64,000 bases of DNA from CAYRES01 sp964423425 (lineage in GTDB: Bacteria; Actinomycetota; Thermoleophilia; RBG-16-64-13): NCBI GenBank assembly GCA_964423425.1, contig CAYRES010000011.1:21295-85294 (forward strand), given 5' to 3'. The translations under genes and the position numbers were made by a program. Shown here one piece after another: positions 16,681 to 25,121 of the stretch. Each line of letters starts with the position of its first letter. Position 1 is the stretch's first letter. The notes under the pieces were generated by a model that ran no database searches, was not told where the DNA came from, and saw only the letters and a program-made list of their open reading frames with translations.

Positions 16681-18186
16681 CTATCCCTCGTATCGCTCGA
16701 TAAGGTCGGCCACCACCGCACCCGAGAGAATGGTGGACGGCACACCCCCACCCGCACCGGTCGATGCTCCTACCAGATAGAGCCCTTCGAAAGCCTTCGA
16801 CTTCGAGGAGGGCCGGAACACCGTCAAGTTGGTGGCATCCTGGCGCAGAGCATAGATGGCGCCCCCCGGTGACATCAGCCGGCGCTCGAAGTCAACCGGC
16901 GAAGAGAACTCTGCGACTTCGACGTGCTCCTTCAGCCCCGGGATGAAACGCTTCGAGTAGTGGGCGAGAATCTTCTCGGTGAGATACGGCTTCATGTGGT
17001 CCCAGCCTGCGCCGCGCAGTTTGTATGGGCCGGGGGCCAGGGTGAGACAGATGACATGGTGGCCAGGAGGAGCAAGGCTCGTATCGGTGCTCGAAGTCCA
17101 GCTGATAATGCCGAACTGCTCGGTCGGGAAGTCGCCACGCCCGTACACCTCCGCCCAGTAGTGGTTCAGGTCTTCCATGGGCAGAGTGCAGAGGGTGTGG
17201 TGGGCCTGCAGGGGCGGCTCGTAGTCCACGCCCAGATACAACATGGGAGTGGCCATCGACACGTCGTAGCTCTTGATGCCGCGCCGAGCCAGCCAGGGTA
17301 GATGCTCCTCACCGATGAGATCGAGATAGAGGGTCTTGGCGTTGATGTCGGATACCACCAGGTCGCCCGTGATCTCCGTGCCGTCGGTGAGCACCACCCC
17401 GCGGGCGCGTCCTTCGTCTACCAGTACCCGGTCCACACATGTGCCGAGACGTACCTCCAGGCCATACCCCTGCCCCAGTCTCTGCAAAGCTTCCGGGATC
17501 TGGATCATGCCCCCCTTGGGATAGAAGATGCCTCGTCGCTCCAAAGCCGGGAGAAGCGCCATATGGCCGGGACACAGTTCCGGGGGGAGGCCGGCATAGA
17601 AGGACTGAAAGCCGTGCGCCTCTTTCACGTGTTCGCTCTTGAGGTACTTCTCGAACACCGACTGGTAGCTCTTCATGAACAAGGGCAGAAAGCGCGCGAG
17701 GGCCGGAGCGCGTCGCACGAGCTCCAGAAGATCGGCCAGGGAGTTGGTGGGACTGCCGAAGAAGTTGGCGGCGAAGGCTGTGTCCAGAAACTCGTCCATG
17801 TAGCGGTAGTAGGCCGCCCAGCCCCCCGCGTCGTCCGGTGCCACCTCACGAACCGTCTCGATGGTGTCCTCGGGAGAGAGGGGCAACGTCATCTTCGTGC
17901 CGTCCTTCATGATGACGTCATACACCGGATCGACGGCCACCAGCTCAACCTCATCGTAGAGCGAACTTCCCAAACGGCGGAAGGCCTCATCGATGCTGGG
18001 AGCCGCCTCGACGATCGAAGCTCCCAGATCGAAGCGGTATCCGTCCTTGACGAAGGTGGAGCAACACCCCCCGATGAGGTCGCTCTGCTCGACAAGAAGG
18101 GTGCTTCGCCCCTGCTGAGCGAGCAGCGCCCCCGCACTTACTCCCCCCAGGCCCCCACCCACCACGATCGCATCGTAGTCCGCCAC
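16681..18186 (-). CDS. CrtI-like FAD-dependent oxidoreductase (phytoene desaturase/carotenoid isomerase family)
   Basis: A 501-residue flavoprotein. The N-terminal FAD dinucleotide fold reads DAIVVGGGLGGVSAGALLA, with VEQSDLIGGCCSTFVKDGYR after it. The C-terminal FAD motif is GLYLVGASTGAGGGVPSTIL. The full length matches CrtI/CrtISO-type enzymes, which desaturate or isomerise polyenes. No phytoene synthase or other carotenoid gene is nearby, so another lipid substrate is equally possible. GTG 18186 has GGAGGTGA 4 nt upstream. Confidence 0.85.
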   Translation of the reverse strand: MADYDAIVVGGGLGGVSAGALLAQQGRSTLLVEQSDLIGGCCSTFVKDGYRFDLGASIVEAAPSIDEAFRRLGSSLYDEVELVAVDPVYDVIMKDGTKMTLPLSPEDTIETVREVAPDDAGGWAAYYRYMDEFLDTAFAANFFGSPTNSLADLLELVRRAPALARFLPLFMKSYQSVFEKYLKSEHVKEAHGFQSFYAGLPPELCPGHMALLPALERRGIFYPKGGMIQIPEALQRLGQGYGLEVRLGTCVDRVLVDEGRARGVVLTDGTEITGDLVVSDINAKTLYLDLIGEEHLPWLARRGIKSYDVSMATPMLYLGVDYEPPLQAHHTLCTLPMEDLNHYWAEVYGRGDFPTEQFGIISWTSSTDTSLAPPGHHVICLTLAPGPYKLRGAGWDHMKPYLTEKILAHYSKRFIPGLKEHVEVAEFSSPVDFERRLMSPGGAIYALRQDATNLTVFRPSSKSKAFEGLYLVGASTGAGGGVPSTILSGAVVADLIERYEG

Positions 18187-18357
18187 GAGATCACCTCCCT
18201 ATCGCTTCTCTCCAGCCTACCGCAGTCCTCTCGGAAACGGAAACAGGAGCGCGCAGAGAGGACTCGCGCCTCGTGTGCGGAACTCTGGACCGCATGCAGA
18301 AGCCGGTCAACGCTCACTGGAGGCCGGTCTCCGCCGGTGCGTGAACCGGCCGCGCAG

Positions 18358-18720
18358 CTATCGGGCGGGTACGCCGTCCTTGTAGTCGAAGGAGTCGACG
18401 ATCTCGTTGTGCTCACCGAGCATGATGACTTTGGCGCCTTCGAAGCGGTCGCCGTAGCCGTACACGATGAGGAGGCACTCGTCACCTTCGCAGCCCAAGC
18501 GGGCACTGCCGCCATTCAGACAGAACTCACCTTTGCCCGCCGGGATGACGTAGGTCTGCCAGCGGTCACCAGTGTGCAGATTGACGACGTCCACCGCTTC
18601 GAAGTGATCGATGCCGACCTTGGCGAGAAGCTCGTCATCGACCCCCACGGAGCCATGGTAGCGAAGGGACGACTGCGTGACACGAATGCCGTGAATCTTT
18701 GCGCGGATGTAACGCCTCAT
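18358..18720 (-). CDS. panD: aspartate 1-decarboxylase precursor
   Basis: Makes beta-alanine from aspartate for pantothenate and CoA; a pyruvoyl enzyme that cleaves itself. The 120-residue length is typical. The start MRRYIRAKIHGIRVTQ and the self-cleavage site RYHGSVGVD (Gly-Ser bond, Ser becomes pyruvoyl) are intact. So are the substrate-binding Arg and Tyr in GDRWQTYVI and the conserved LNGGSARL loop. ATG 18720 has only a distant GAGGAG. A promoter (TTGCCA, 17 nt, TGTAAT) lies at 18859-18887, implying a leader of about 130 nt. No panB or panC is linked. Confidence 0.93.
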   Translation of the reverse strand: MRRYIRAKIHGIRVTQSSLRYHGSVGVDDELLAKVGIDHFEAVDVVNLHTGDRWQTYVIPAGKGEFCLNGGSARLGCEGDECLLIVYGYGDRFEGAKVIMLGEHNEIVDSFDYKDGVPAR

Positions 18721-19058
18721 GATGTTCTGACGGGTCTCCTCTTGGATCTTGGCCTTTGCCGCCTGGCCTGCCGGTGCAACCGGTCAAACCGGGGAAGGCC
18801 TGCTCGCACGCCGCGTGCCGAGGTGTCGCGCGCACTTCCACAGGAGGTGCGAGTGCATATTACATCATGCACCCACCATATTGGCAACAACTCGACAACA
18901 GCCGCGGGGGTCTGGGGAAAGTGGACCGAGCCACACCCCCTTCAGGGCCCCCACTCGCCGCAAACCTCCTGTTCGTGTTCCCTTCACGCGCCTGCTCCTT
19001 CTGCAAAACGGTCTGAAGCTATAGAATCCATGCAGCACGCAGCCTTCAGGGGGTCCAA
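18721..19058. other. 338-bp intergenic region between panD and the membrane protein gene
   Basis: Holds the panD leader (about 130 nt on the minus strand) and its promoter. The plus-strand half up to 19058 has no convincing coding frame. I see no riboswitch fold I recognise in the panD leader. Confidence 0.5.
18859..18887 (-). promoter_or_regulatory. predicted panD promoter
   Basis: Minus strand: -35 TTGCCA (18882-18887), 17-nt spacer, -10 TGTAAT (18859-18864). The local AT-richness contrasts with the surrounding sequence. Consensus match by eye only. Confidence 0.5.
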
Positions 19059-19811
19059 GTGCGGGTAGGCAGAGCAAACGCACCGGTAGCGAGTAGCATC
19101 CGGTGGTTCATATTCGCCATCGTGCTCTGGCATGCAGCGAGAGCACTCCGAGGCGTGGGCGGTCCGCTTCTCGGCAGCTGGCCCCTCAGCTTCTTTGAAC
19201 TCTCGCTGCTCACCATCATTCCCGCGCTGTTCGCCTTCTCCCTCATCCGCGTCTTTCTCGCCCTGGTGCAGGCGGGTTATGGCTCGCTCAACACGTATAC
19301 GCTCACGGCCAGCCCCTGGGCCTGGGGTTTCTGGATCGCCCTCGCCCTCATACTGGTCGCCTTCGGCATCCACGGTGCCGGTACCATCCTCGAGAGACTA
19401 CTTCCAGAGGTGGTGCGAAACGGAGAGTTTGCCGCCCAGTTGGTCTTCATCGGAGATACTCTGGGCTACTTCCTTCTCGGTCTGGGGATCGTGCTTGCCA
19501 CACTTGTGCTCATCGCCAGCAGCCCGGGGGGCTCCTACGCGGTGTTCGGCCTGGAAAGAGCTTTTCTCTTCACCGCCTCACTCCTCACCTACGGCTACGG
19601 GGTGCTCTATATGGGACTCGCCGCCGGCTTCTACGTCCCTTCCATCCTGGCGGCGGCCATTGTGTCCGGCATCGCCCTCTGGCTGCTCACACCGTACGAT
19701 GTCCTCCGCGACCCTCTCGGCCTTCTGGTTGTTCCCGGTACGGCGCTGGGGGCCCTCACGCTCATGGTCTGGGGCCTCATCATCGGCGGCCCTCCGTCCT
19801 GGCCTTTCTGA
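19059..19811 (+). CDS. polytopic membrane protein, unknown function
   Basis: A 250-residue protein with about seven hydrophobic segments, among them FFELSLLTIIPALFAFSLI, FWIALALILVAFGIHGAG, LGYFLLGLGIVLATLVLIAS and the C-terminal ALGALTLMVWGLIIGG. Loops are short with few charges. I recognise no family motif. GTG 19059 follows AGGGGG at 5 nt. It is the only gene between panD and tRNA-Ser. Confidence 0.7.
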   Translation: MRVGRANAPVASSIRWFIFAIVLWHAARALRGVGGPLLGSWPLSFFELSLLTIIPALFAFSLIRVFLALVQAGYGSLNTYTLTASPWAWGFWIALALILVAFGIHGAGTILERLLPEVVRNGEFAAQLVFIGDTLGYFLLGLGIVLATLVLIASSPGGSYAVFGLERAFLFTASLLTYGYGVLYMGLAAGFYVPSILAAAIVSGIALWLLTPYDVLRDPLGLLVVPGTALGALTLMVWGLIIGGPPSWPF

Positions 19812-19848
19812 GTCACATGGACGGGGGGCGGCTCCGCAGCCGGGTGGT

Positions 19849-19903
19849 GCACCGCGGGGGGGCGCACCGCGACTGGACGATGCACCGCGGGGGGGCGCAC
19901 CGC
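19849..19903. repeat. direct repeat of a G-rich 22-mer
   Basis: GCACCGCGGGGGGGCGCACC plus GC occurs at 19849-19870 and again identically at 19882-19903. The two copies are separated by 11 nt (GACTGGACGAT). It lies between the membrane protein stop and the tRNA-Ser promoter. Each copy carries a run of seven G. Confidence 0.85.
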
Positions 19904-19906
19904 CTT

Positions 19907-19915
19907 TGCTATAAT
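19907..19915 (+). promoter_or_regulatory. extended -10 promoter of tRNA-Ser
   Basis: TGCTATAAT (19907-19915) is a perfect -10 with a TGn extension. It lies about 90 nt upstream of the tRNA. No -35 hexamer is visible in the G-rich repeat before it. Confidence 0.6.
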
Positions 19916-20002
19916 CCGCCTGCAAGATCGGTCCGGTCGCGGCCGGGCAGTGACAACGGCGGGGGGCGGGGAACCGCCCGGCCACGCCGGTCCTCTAAAC
20001 GG

Positions 20003-20095
20003 GGAGAGGTGTCCGAGTTGGCTTAAGGAGCACGACTGGAAATCGTGTAGGCGGTGAAAACCGTCTCGCGGGTTCGAATCCCGCCCTCTCCGCCA
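20003..20095 (+). tRNA. tRNA-Ser(GGA)
   Basis: Acceptor stem GGAGAGG (20003-20009) pairs with CCTCTCC (20085-20091). The anticodon stem CACGA/TCGTG frames the loop CTGGAAA with anticodon GGA at 20038-20040. A long variable arm and TTCGAATC T-loop mark it as a class II serine tRNA. CCA is encoded (20093-20095). Its position upstream of SRP RNA and dnaX resembles Bacillus and mycobacterial chromosomes. Confidence 0.97.
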
Positions 20096-20139
20096 TTCCA
20101 CCCGCTTACGCTTCATGAGGCCGCCCGGAGGTCGTCACG

Positions 20140-20778
20140 ATGAGATCATGCCAGGTACACCCACGCCCGTGCGTGGAGAGTCCTTCCCGTTCCCGCGTCT
20201 TCTTTGCTTCAGACCGGGCCCGGTTGTCCGCGCTCCTGGTTCTCGCCCTCGTGGCCCCCCTCCTCGCCGCCGCTCTTCTCGCAGCCGGCTGTGGAGGTGA
20301 CATGCCCGCTTCTCCGGCCACCACGGCAGCCGGAGACCAAAGTACGCCCTCCACGGTCTTGCCGAACACCACCACTTCAATGCCTTCGAGCCCTCTCGAC
20401 GACGAGTCCCGCGCGTACATGGCGGATATCAAGGAGACCCTCGTCGCCTCGAACGCCATCGCCGCCGAACTCGAAGCGAGCCAAGCCTCCGAAGACGACC
20501 CCCGAGTGGCGATAATCTACGGGCTGCGGGCGCGCGGCCAAGCCATCAATGCGCTGAAGGCCATGCACGAGAGCCAAACCCCTCTGGCCGATGACAGCTA
20601 CGCCGAAATGCTGAAACTGCTCAATCGGGCACGGCTGGTGGAGGAGGGTGAGGAGGCGGCCGTTCTGGCACAAGCCCGGTCCCTGCTCGAAGGTGTCGCC
20701 CCTCCCTCAGTGGGCGACACTGAGACTCCTGAGGTGTTGCGCGAGGTGGCCGGCATTCTCGCCGCACTCATCCCCTGA
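20140..20778 (+). CDS. putative lipoprotein, unknown function
   Basis: A 212-residue exported protein. A long n-region (about 30 residues) and hydrophobic stretch end in the lipobox LLAAGC, with the Cys near residue 51. A Ser/Thr/Pro-rich linker follows, then about 140 residues predicted helical (SRAYMADIKETLVASNAIAA, RARGQAINALKAMHES). No family recognised. ATG 20140 is supported by GGAGGT 7 nt upstream. It stands 44 bp after tRNA-Ser. Confidence 0.75.
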   Translation: MRSCQVHPRPCVESPSRSRVFFASDRARLSALLVLALVAPLLAAALLAAGCGGDMPASPATTAAGDQSTPSTVLPNTTTSMPSSPLDDESRAYMADIKETLVASNAIAAELEASQASEDDPRVAIIYGLRARGQAINALKAMHESQTPLADDSYAEMLKLLNRARLVEEGEEAAVLAQARSLLEGVAPPSVGDTETPEVLREVAGILAALIP

Positions 20779-20840
20779 GCGCCGGCGAACCCGTGGAGCC
20801 GCATCGTGGCTCCATATGATGTTCCCACCTGTATGGCTGC

Positions 20841-20846
20841 TATACT
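20841..20846 (+). promoter_or_regulatory. -10 element for the SRP RNA
   Basis: TATACT lies about 8 nt before the predicted 5' end of the RNA. No convincing -35 is seen. Confidence 0.45.
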
Positions 20847-20853
20847 GCCTATC

Positions 20854-21122
20854 GATCGTGCTAGGTGGGGAGGTAGCGGTGCCCTGTACCCGCAATCCGC
20901 TAGAGCGGGGCTGAATTCCCACCCGAGGACCAGGTCTGTGGGGTCAAGCCGCCGGCAAGTGGCGTTGAGGGCCGGGTCCCGCGCAATGGAACTCTGCGAA
21001 CCGGGTCAGGACCGGGAGGTAGCAGCCCTAAGTAGACCCTTCCATGTGCCGCGGGGTAGCCCGGAAGGAGCAAACTACCGGTGGGCGCTCGGAGGTCTGT
21101 GTTCGACGGTGGGTGCACGGTC
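20854..21122 (+). ncRNA. ffs: large signal recognition particle RNA (with Alu domain)
   Basis: About 270 nt. The 5' Alu domain contains the conserved GGGGAGGTAGCGGTGCCCTG (20867-20886) found in Bacillus scRNA, and the terminal stem TCGTGC (20856-20861) pairs with GCACGG (21115-21120). The S-domain apex is GGGTCAGGACCGGGAGGTAG (21003-21022), with a GGGA tetraloop at 21014-21017 and the AGCAGCCC asymmetric loop. The RNA scaffolds Ffh for membrane targeting of nascent proteins. Ends are set by the pairing and are accurate to a few nt. Confidence 0.93.
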
Positions 21123-21194
21123 ACTGTTTCCCGCCGGCCGGTGACGAAAGCATTTCGGGGGGAGAACCCTAGGGCCAGGAGCCGTTCCCTTAAG

Positions 21195-22949
21195 GTGTCA
21201 GCTTCGCTCTACCGCAAGTATCGCCCGGTGCGATTCGAAGACGTGGTCGGTCAAGACCACGTCACCCGCACGCTGGTCAACGCCATACGGACCAACCGGG
21301 TGAGTCATGCCTATCTGTTCGCCGGGCCCCGCGGCACCGGCAAGACGTCCACGGCCAAGATCCTGGCCATGGCTCTCAATTGTGAGGCCGGTCAAGGCCG
21401 CGCCACCATGCAGCCCGACGGCACGTGCGACCGTTGCCGTGCCATCAGACATGGCTCCTCCATGGATGTGCTCGAGATAGACGCCGCCTCCAACCGCGGG
21501 ATCGACGAGATCAGGGAGATACGCGACAAGGTTCACTTCGCCCCCGTCGAAGGGCGCATGAAGGTCTACATCGTCGACGAGGTACACATGCTCACGCCCG
21601 AGGCCTTCAACGCCCTGCTCAAGATGTTGGAGGAGCCACCCGAGCACGCGGTCTTCGTGCTGGCCACGACAGAGGCGCACAAGGTACTGCCCACAATCCT
21701 TTCCCGCTGCCAACGTTTCGATTTCCGCCGCCCCTCGCTGTCCGACATCGTCGGGGTTCTCACCCGTATCGCCCAAGCGGAGGGTATCAGCGTCACCGAC
21801 AACACCCTGTCCGTGATCGCCCGGGCGGCTTCAGGCAGCTTCCGTGATGCCATCGGCACCTTGGATCAGCTCTCGGCCTACTGCGAGTCCACCATCACTA
21901 TGCAGGACGCCCTTGCCCTCCTCGGCGTGGCTCAACACGACCTGCTGTTCGAGATCGTCGACATCACGCTCGAACGCGACACCAAGGCGGCCCTGCTCTT
22001 CGTGGAGCGCCTCTCCCAGACCGGCACCGATTACAACCAGTTCATCAAGGATCTCTTGGCCCACCTTCGCGATCTCTACATCCTTCAGCACACCGAGGAG
22101 CCCCCGGCAACCATCGGTGTGAGCGAGGAGCACCTGGACGGCCTTCGCAGCCAGGCCAATCGTGCCCATACGAGCGAACTTGTCACCTTCATCGACCACC
22201 TGGGCGAAGCACAGCAGGCCATCCGCGGAGGCGCCGACCCCCGCTTGGAGATAGAACTGCTGCTCATCAAGCTCACCCAACCGGTCGCCGACATGTCGCT
22301 CCGCGCCATCCTCTCCCGTCTCGACCGGCTGGAGCAAGGCGTCGCCCGCCCGAGGAGCCGGCCTCCGGCCGGCCCCAACCACACGTCGCCGGCGGATAAG
22401 CCTCCCGGTAGTGAGCCCGGCGGCGACAGGAACGCAGTACCGGAAGCCGAGAGCACGACCGATCCTTCCCTCACACCGCAAAGGGCGCACACGATCTCCC
22501 CAAGTGATGGTTCACAGGAGGAAGCAGCCTCGCGCGTTCACAGCTCCCCTCGGGTGGAGCCCGACATCGACCACCTCAAGCGGGCCTGGCCGCATATCCT
22601 CAACCGCCTGAAGAACGAACGTCCCAACCTGCACGCCGTGCTGGCCGACGGCAGGCCGGAGACACTCGAAGGCGACACCTTGGTGATCCGATTTCCCGCG
22701 GGGGCCGACTTTCAAGTCGCCCGCATCTCAGGCGCGGGTAACAATGCCCTCTTGGTCGATGAGTTCACCGAGATCACCGGGCGGAGACTGCACATCACCG
22801 CCCGCGTGGCGGGTGACGATGCCCCCGCGGACACCGAAGAGGCTGAGAGTGAGCGCATCCTCACCGGCAGCGAGTTGCTCGAGCATCTTCGCAGAGAGTT
22901 CGGCGCCAAGATCGTGGAGCGACGGCCGGCAGAGGACAGGGACCACTGA
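21195..22949 (+). CDS. dnaX: DNA polymerase III subunits gamma/tau
   Basis: Clamp-loader ATPase that opens the beta clamp and holds the polymerase cores. GTG 21195 (VSASLYRKYRPVRFEDVVGQ) gives 584 residues. The open frame reaches back into the SRP RNA, but that part is not conserved. Walker A is AGPRGTGKTST, the zinc module has TCDRC, Walker B is IVDEVHMLT, and sensor 1/SRC is ILSRCQRFDF. The region after about residue 385 is a Pro/Ser-rich linker and a tau-like C-terminal domain. No frameshift signal for a separate gamma is evident. Confidence 0.95.
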   Translation: MSASLYRKYRPVRFEDVVGQDHVTRTLVNAIRTNRVSHAYLFAGPRGTGKTSTAKILAMALNCEAGQGRATMQPDGTCDRCRAIRHGSSMDVLEIDAASNRGIDEIREIRDKVHFAPVEGRMKVYIVDEVHMLTPEAFNALLKMLEEPPEHAVFVLATTEAHKVLPTILSRCQRFDFRRPSLSDIVGVLTRIAQAEGISVTDNTLSVIARAASGSFRDAIGTLDQLSAYCESTITMQDALALLGVAQHDLLFEIVDITLERDTKAALLFVERLSQTGTDYNQFIKDLLAHLRDLYILQHTEEPPATIGVSEEHLDGLRSQANRAHTSELVTFIDHLGEAQQAIRGGADPRLEIELLLIKLTQPVADMSLRAILSRLDRLEQGVARPRSRPPAGPNHTSPADKPPGSEPGGDRNAVPEAESTTDPSLTPQRAHTISPSDGSQEEAASRVHSSPRVEPDIDHLKRAWPHILNRLKNERPNLHAVLADGRPETLEGDTLVIRFPAGADFQVARISGAGNNALLVDEFTEITGRRLHITARVAGDDAPADTEEAESERILTGSELLEHLRREFGAKIVERRPAEDRDH

Positions 22950-22965
22950 CACACGAGGAGGACCC

Positions 22966-23298
22966 GTGAATCCGAACTACCAGAAGATGATGAAGCAGGT
23001 GCAGAAGATGCAGGCGGACATGGCCAAGGCTCAAGAGGAGTTGGCCACCGAGGTCGTCGAGGCCTCGGCCGGCGGGGGCATGGTGAAAGCAGCAGTCACG
23101 GGTGCCCTCGAGGTGAAATCCATCACCATAGACCCGGCCGCCGTCGATCCGGACGACGTGGACATGCTCCAAGACATGATCCTTGCCGCCGTGAATGAAG
23201 CGCTGCGCATGGCCCAGGATCTTGCCTCGCAGCGCATGAGCGGCCTCACCTCCGGTCTGAACCTCAACATACCCGGCCTCCCGAACCTCGGCCTCTGA
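22966..23298 (+). CDS. YbaB/EbfC family nucleoid-associated protein
   Basis: A 110-residue DNA-binding protein that forms tweezers-like dimers. The N-terminal helix (NYQKMMKQVQKMQADMAKAQ) and the core VVEASAGGGMVKAAVTG are typical. The tail ends in an Asn/Leu/Pro-rich segment. GTG 22966 has GAGGAG 5 nt upstream. Sits between dnaX and recR as in most bacteria, suggesting co-transcription. Confidence 0.95.
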   Translation: MNPNYQKMMKQVQKMQADMAKAQEELATEVVEASAGGGMVKAAVTGALEVKSITIDPAAVDPDDVDMLQDMILAAVNEALRMAQDLASQRMSGLTSGLNLNIPGLPNLGL

Positions 23299-23314
23299 CC
23301 TCGACCGGCCCGGT

Positions 23315-23932
23315 GTGAGCGTCGCCCTCTACAGCCCGGTGGTTCAACGGCTCATCGACGAGCTCGCCAAACTGCCCGGCATAGGCCCGAAGACCGCCCA
23401 ACGCCTCACCTTTCACCTCCTGCGTCTGCCCAAGAAAGAGGCGTTGCCTCTGGCGGAGGCCCTGGTCGAGATGAAAGAGGTCATCGGCTTCTGCAGCACA
23501 TGCTTCAACTTGACCGATCAGGACCAGTGCGCGGTGTGCCGAGATCCCCGCCGTGACACCTCCCTTCTCTGTGTGGTGGAAGAGGCGAGCGACATCATCT
23601 CCGTTGAGCGCACCCATGAGTACCGTGGTCTCTACCATGTGCTCGGAGGCGCACTCTCTCCCATCGACGGGGTGGGGCCGGAGCATCTGCATCTGGCTGA
23701 ACTCTTCGCGCGGGTGCGGGAGGGCAGCATCAAGGAGATCATCGTGGCCGCGAACCCCAACCTCCAGGGCGAGGCCACTGCACTCTTCATCGCCGAGGAA
23801 CTGAGAGACATGGTGGCATCCGGTGCGCTCAGGATCACGCGCCCGGCAGCCGGGCTGCCCGTGGGTGGTGACCTGGAATACGCCGATGAAGTCACCTTGG
23901 GCCGGGCCCTGAGGGGCAGGTGCGACCTGTAG
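23315..23932 (+). CDS. recR: recombination protein RecR
   Basis: Works with RecF and RecO to load RecA on gapped DNA. The 205 residues hold the helix-hairpin-helix LPGIGPKTAQRL, a four-Cys zinc finger (FCSTCFNLTDQDQCAVC), and a Toprim domain with VVEEASDI, YHVLGG and the Walker-like end GGDLEYADEVTLGRAL. GTG 23315 gives MSVALYS; the ribosome-binding site is weak. Last gene of the dnaX-ybaB-recR set. Confidence 0.95.
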   Translation: MSVALYSPVVQRLIDELAKLPGIGPKTAQRLTFHLLRLPKKEALPLAEALVEMKEVIGFCSTCFNLTDQDQCAVCRDPRRDTSLLCVVEEASDIISVERTHEYRGLYHVLGGALSPIDGVGPEHLHLAELFARVREGSIKEIIVAANPNLQGEATALFIAEELRDMVASGALRITRPAAGLPVGGDLEYADEVTLGRALRGRCDL

Positions 23933-24225
23933 CAGCACGCCCGGCGATCCCTCCGCACGGAGCCCAGTAGGAGAGGACCCTGTGTTACCATGTGTGGATA
24001 TTCGGTCGGGCATGGGCGGCTCCCGGCAACACGATTCGCTGTGGCTGGTACCCCACGATCATGCGGCTCGGATCCTCTGGGGAAGCCAGAGCCGTGTTCC
24101 GTCACCGTCCCCGCTCATTACGTTCCATGCTGCGAGCCGTGAGGGAGGCGGTAGCGCCGTGGATGAGACGACGGCTTCCTCCTCTCAAGGGTACAGGCGA
24201 TCCCTTCACAAGGAGAGTTTGAGCT
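23933..24225 (+). other. 293-bp region between recR and porC
   Basis: An Arg-rich open frame (23992-24222) is present, but it has no family resemblance, and I treat it as non-coding leader. I see no consensus promoter, terminator or riboswitch that I can defend. The AAGGAG at its end (24210-24215) is the porC ribosome-binding site. Confidence 0.4.
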
Positions 24226-24798
24226 TTGGGCGCGAGTCTGACAGAAATCCGCTGGCACGGCCGGGGCGGACAGGGTGCCGTCACGGCGGCCAAGATGGTG
24301 GCGGAGATTGCCGCCGACCGGGGTAAGTGCTTCCAAGCCTTCCCTGAGTACGGTCCGGAACGCTCTGGGGCCCCCATCGTGGCCTTCACCCGACTAAGCA
24401 ACAATCCTATCCAATGCTACTCGGCCATCGAGCACCCCAACGTCGTGCTCGTCTTGGACGAAACCCTCCTCGGCGTCGTCGACGTCACCGATGGCGCCCC
24501 CGATGACGCCATCATCATCGTCAACACCGAGAAGAGCCCTGAGGAGCTTCAGAGGAGGTTCTCCTTCAGCGGCCGGTCGCTCATGACCGTTCCGGCCACG
24601 AAGATCGCCAAAGAGACCCTGGGCCGAGCCATCCCCAACACTCCAATGGTGAGCGCTCTCTCCAAAGTCACCGGCTACTTCTCGCTCGATGAGATCGAGG
24701 AACACCTGACCCACACGTTCGGCAAGAAGTTCCCCGAGAAAGTGGTCAAGGCCAACCTGGAGGCAGCCAAGCGCGGTTACGAGGAGGTCCAGGGATGA
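24226..24798 (+). CDS. porC: 2-oxoacid:ferredoxin oxidoreductase, gamma subunit
   Basis: Part of the four-subunit enzyme that interconverts a 2-oxoacid plus CoA with acyl-CoA, CO2 and reduced ferredoxin. The 190 residues open with the family signature EIRWHGRGGQGAVTAAKM and contain FPEYGPERSGAP. TTG 24226 is used, with AAGGAG upstream. The stop overlaps porD (ATGA). First gene of porCDAB. Pyruvate is the likeliest substrate by family, but the sequence does not exclude another 2-oxoacid. Confidence 0.93.
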   Translation: MGASLTEIRWHGRGGQGAVTAAKMVAEIAADRGKCFQAFPEYGPERSGAPIVAFTRLSNNPIQCYSAIEHPNVVLVLDETLLGVVDVTDGAPDDAIIIVNTEKSPEELQRRFSFSGRSLMTVPATKIAKETLGRAIPNTPMVSALSKVTGYFSLDEIEEHLTHTFGKKFPEKVVKANLEAAKRGYEEVQG

Positions 24799-25121
24799 AG
24801 TGGCAGATCCAGGATATTCAGAAGTGGCCCCCCGAGAAGCATGAGATCGGCCACCATATCCCCGAAGCGGGCAACTCCTGCTACTACCGCACCGGCGGGT
24901 GGCGCAGCGAGCGTCCGCAGCGTGACGAAGAGAAGTGCACCCAGTGCCTGTTCTGTTACTTCTACTGCCCCGATAGTTCCGTCGTCGTCGAAGGGCAGAA
25001 GGTAGTAGCCTTCGACCTCGAACACTGCAAGGGCTGCGGCATCTGCGCTGCAGAGTGCCCCGCCGACGCCATCACGATGCACTTGGAGACCGACTTCCAG
25101 GACGATGGGGGTGAAGAATGA
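24795..25121 (+). CDS. porD: 2-oxoacid:ferredoxin oxidoreductase, delta (2[4Fe-4S] ferredoxin) subunit
   Basis: A 108-residue electron-transfer subunit. Two [4Fe-4S] motifs are complete: CTQCLFCYFYCP and CKGCGICAAECP. The N-terminal WQIQDIQKWPPEKHEIG is typical of PorD. It passes electrons from the alpha/beta site to external ferredoxin. Overlaps both neighbours by 4 bp, so stoichiometric co-translation is likely. Confidence 0.94.
   Translation: MKWQIQDIQKWPPEKHEIGHHIPEAGNSCYYRTGGWRSERPQRDEEKCTQCLFCYFYCPDSSVVVEGQKVVAFDLEHCKGCGICAAECPADAITMHLETDFQDDGGEE

Noticed and set aside
18721..18852. Riboswitch in the panD leader
   Set aside because: The leader is about 130 nt long, but I could not fit it to any known aptamer core.
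21081..21194. Upstream extension of dnaX to position 21081
   Set aside because: It overlaps the SRP RNA 3' end and encodes no conserved residues; GTG 21195 begins the family's usual N-terminus.
23992..24222. 76-codon open frame between recR and porC
   Set aside because: Very Arg-rich, no family resemblance, no ribosome-binding site at sensible spacing; treated as leader sequence.
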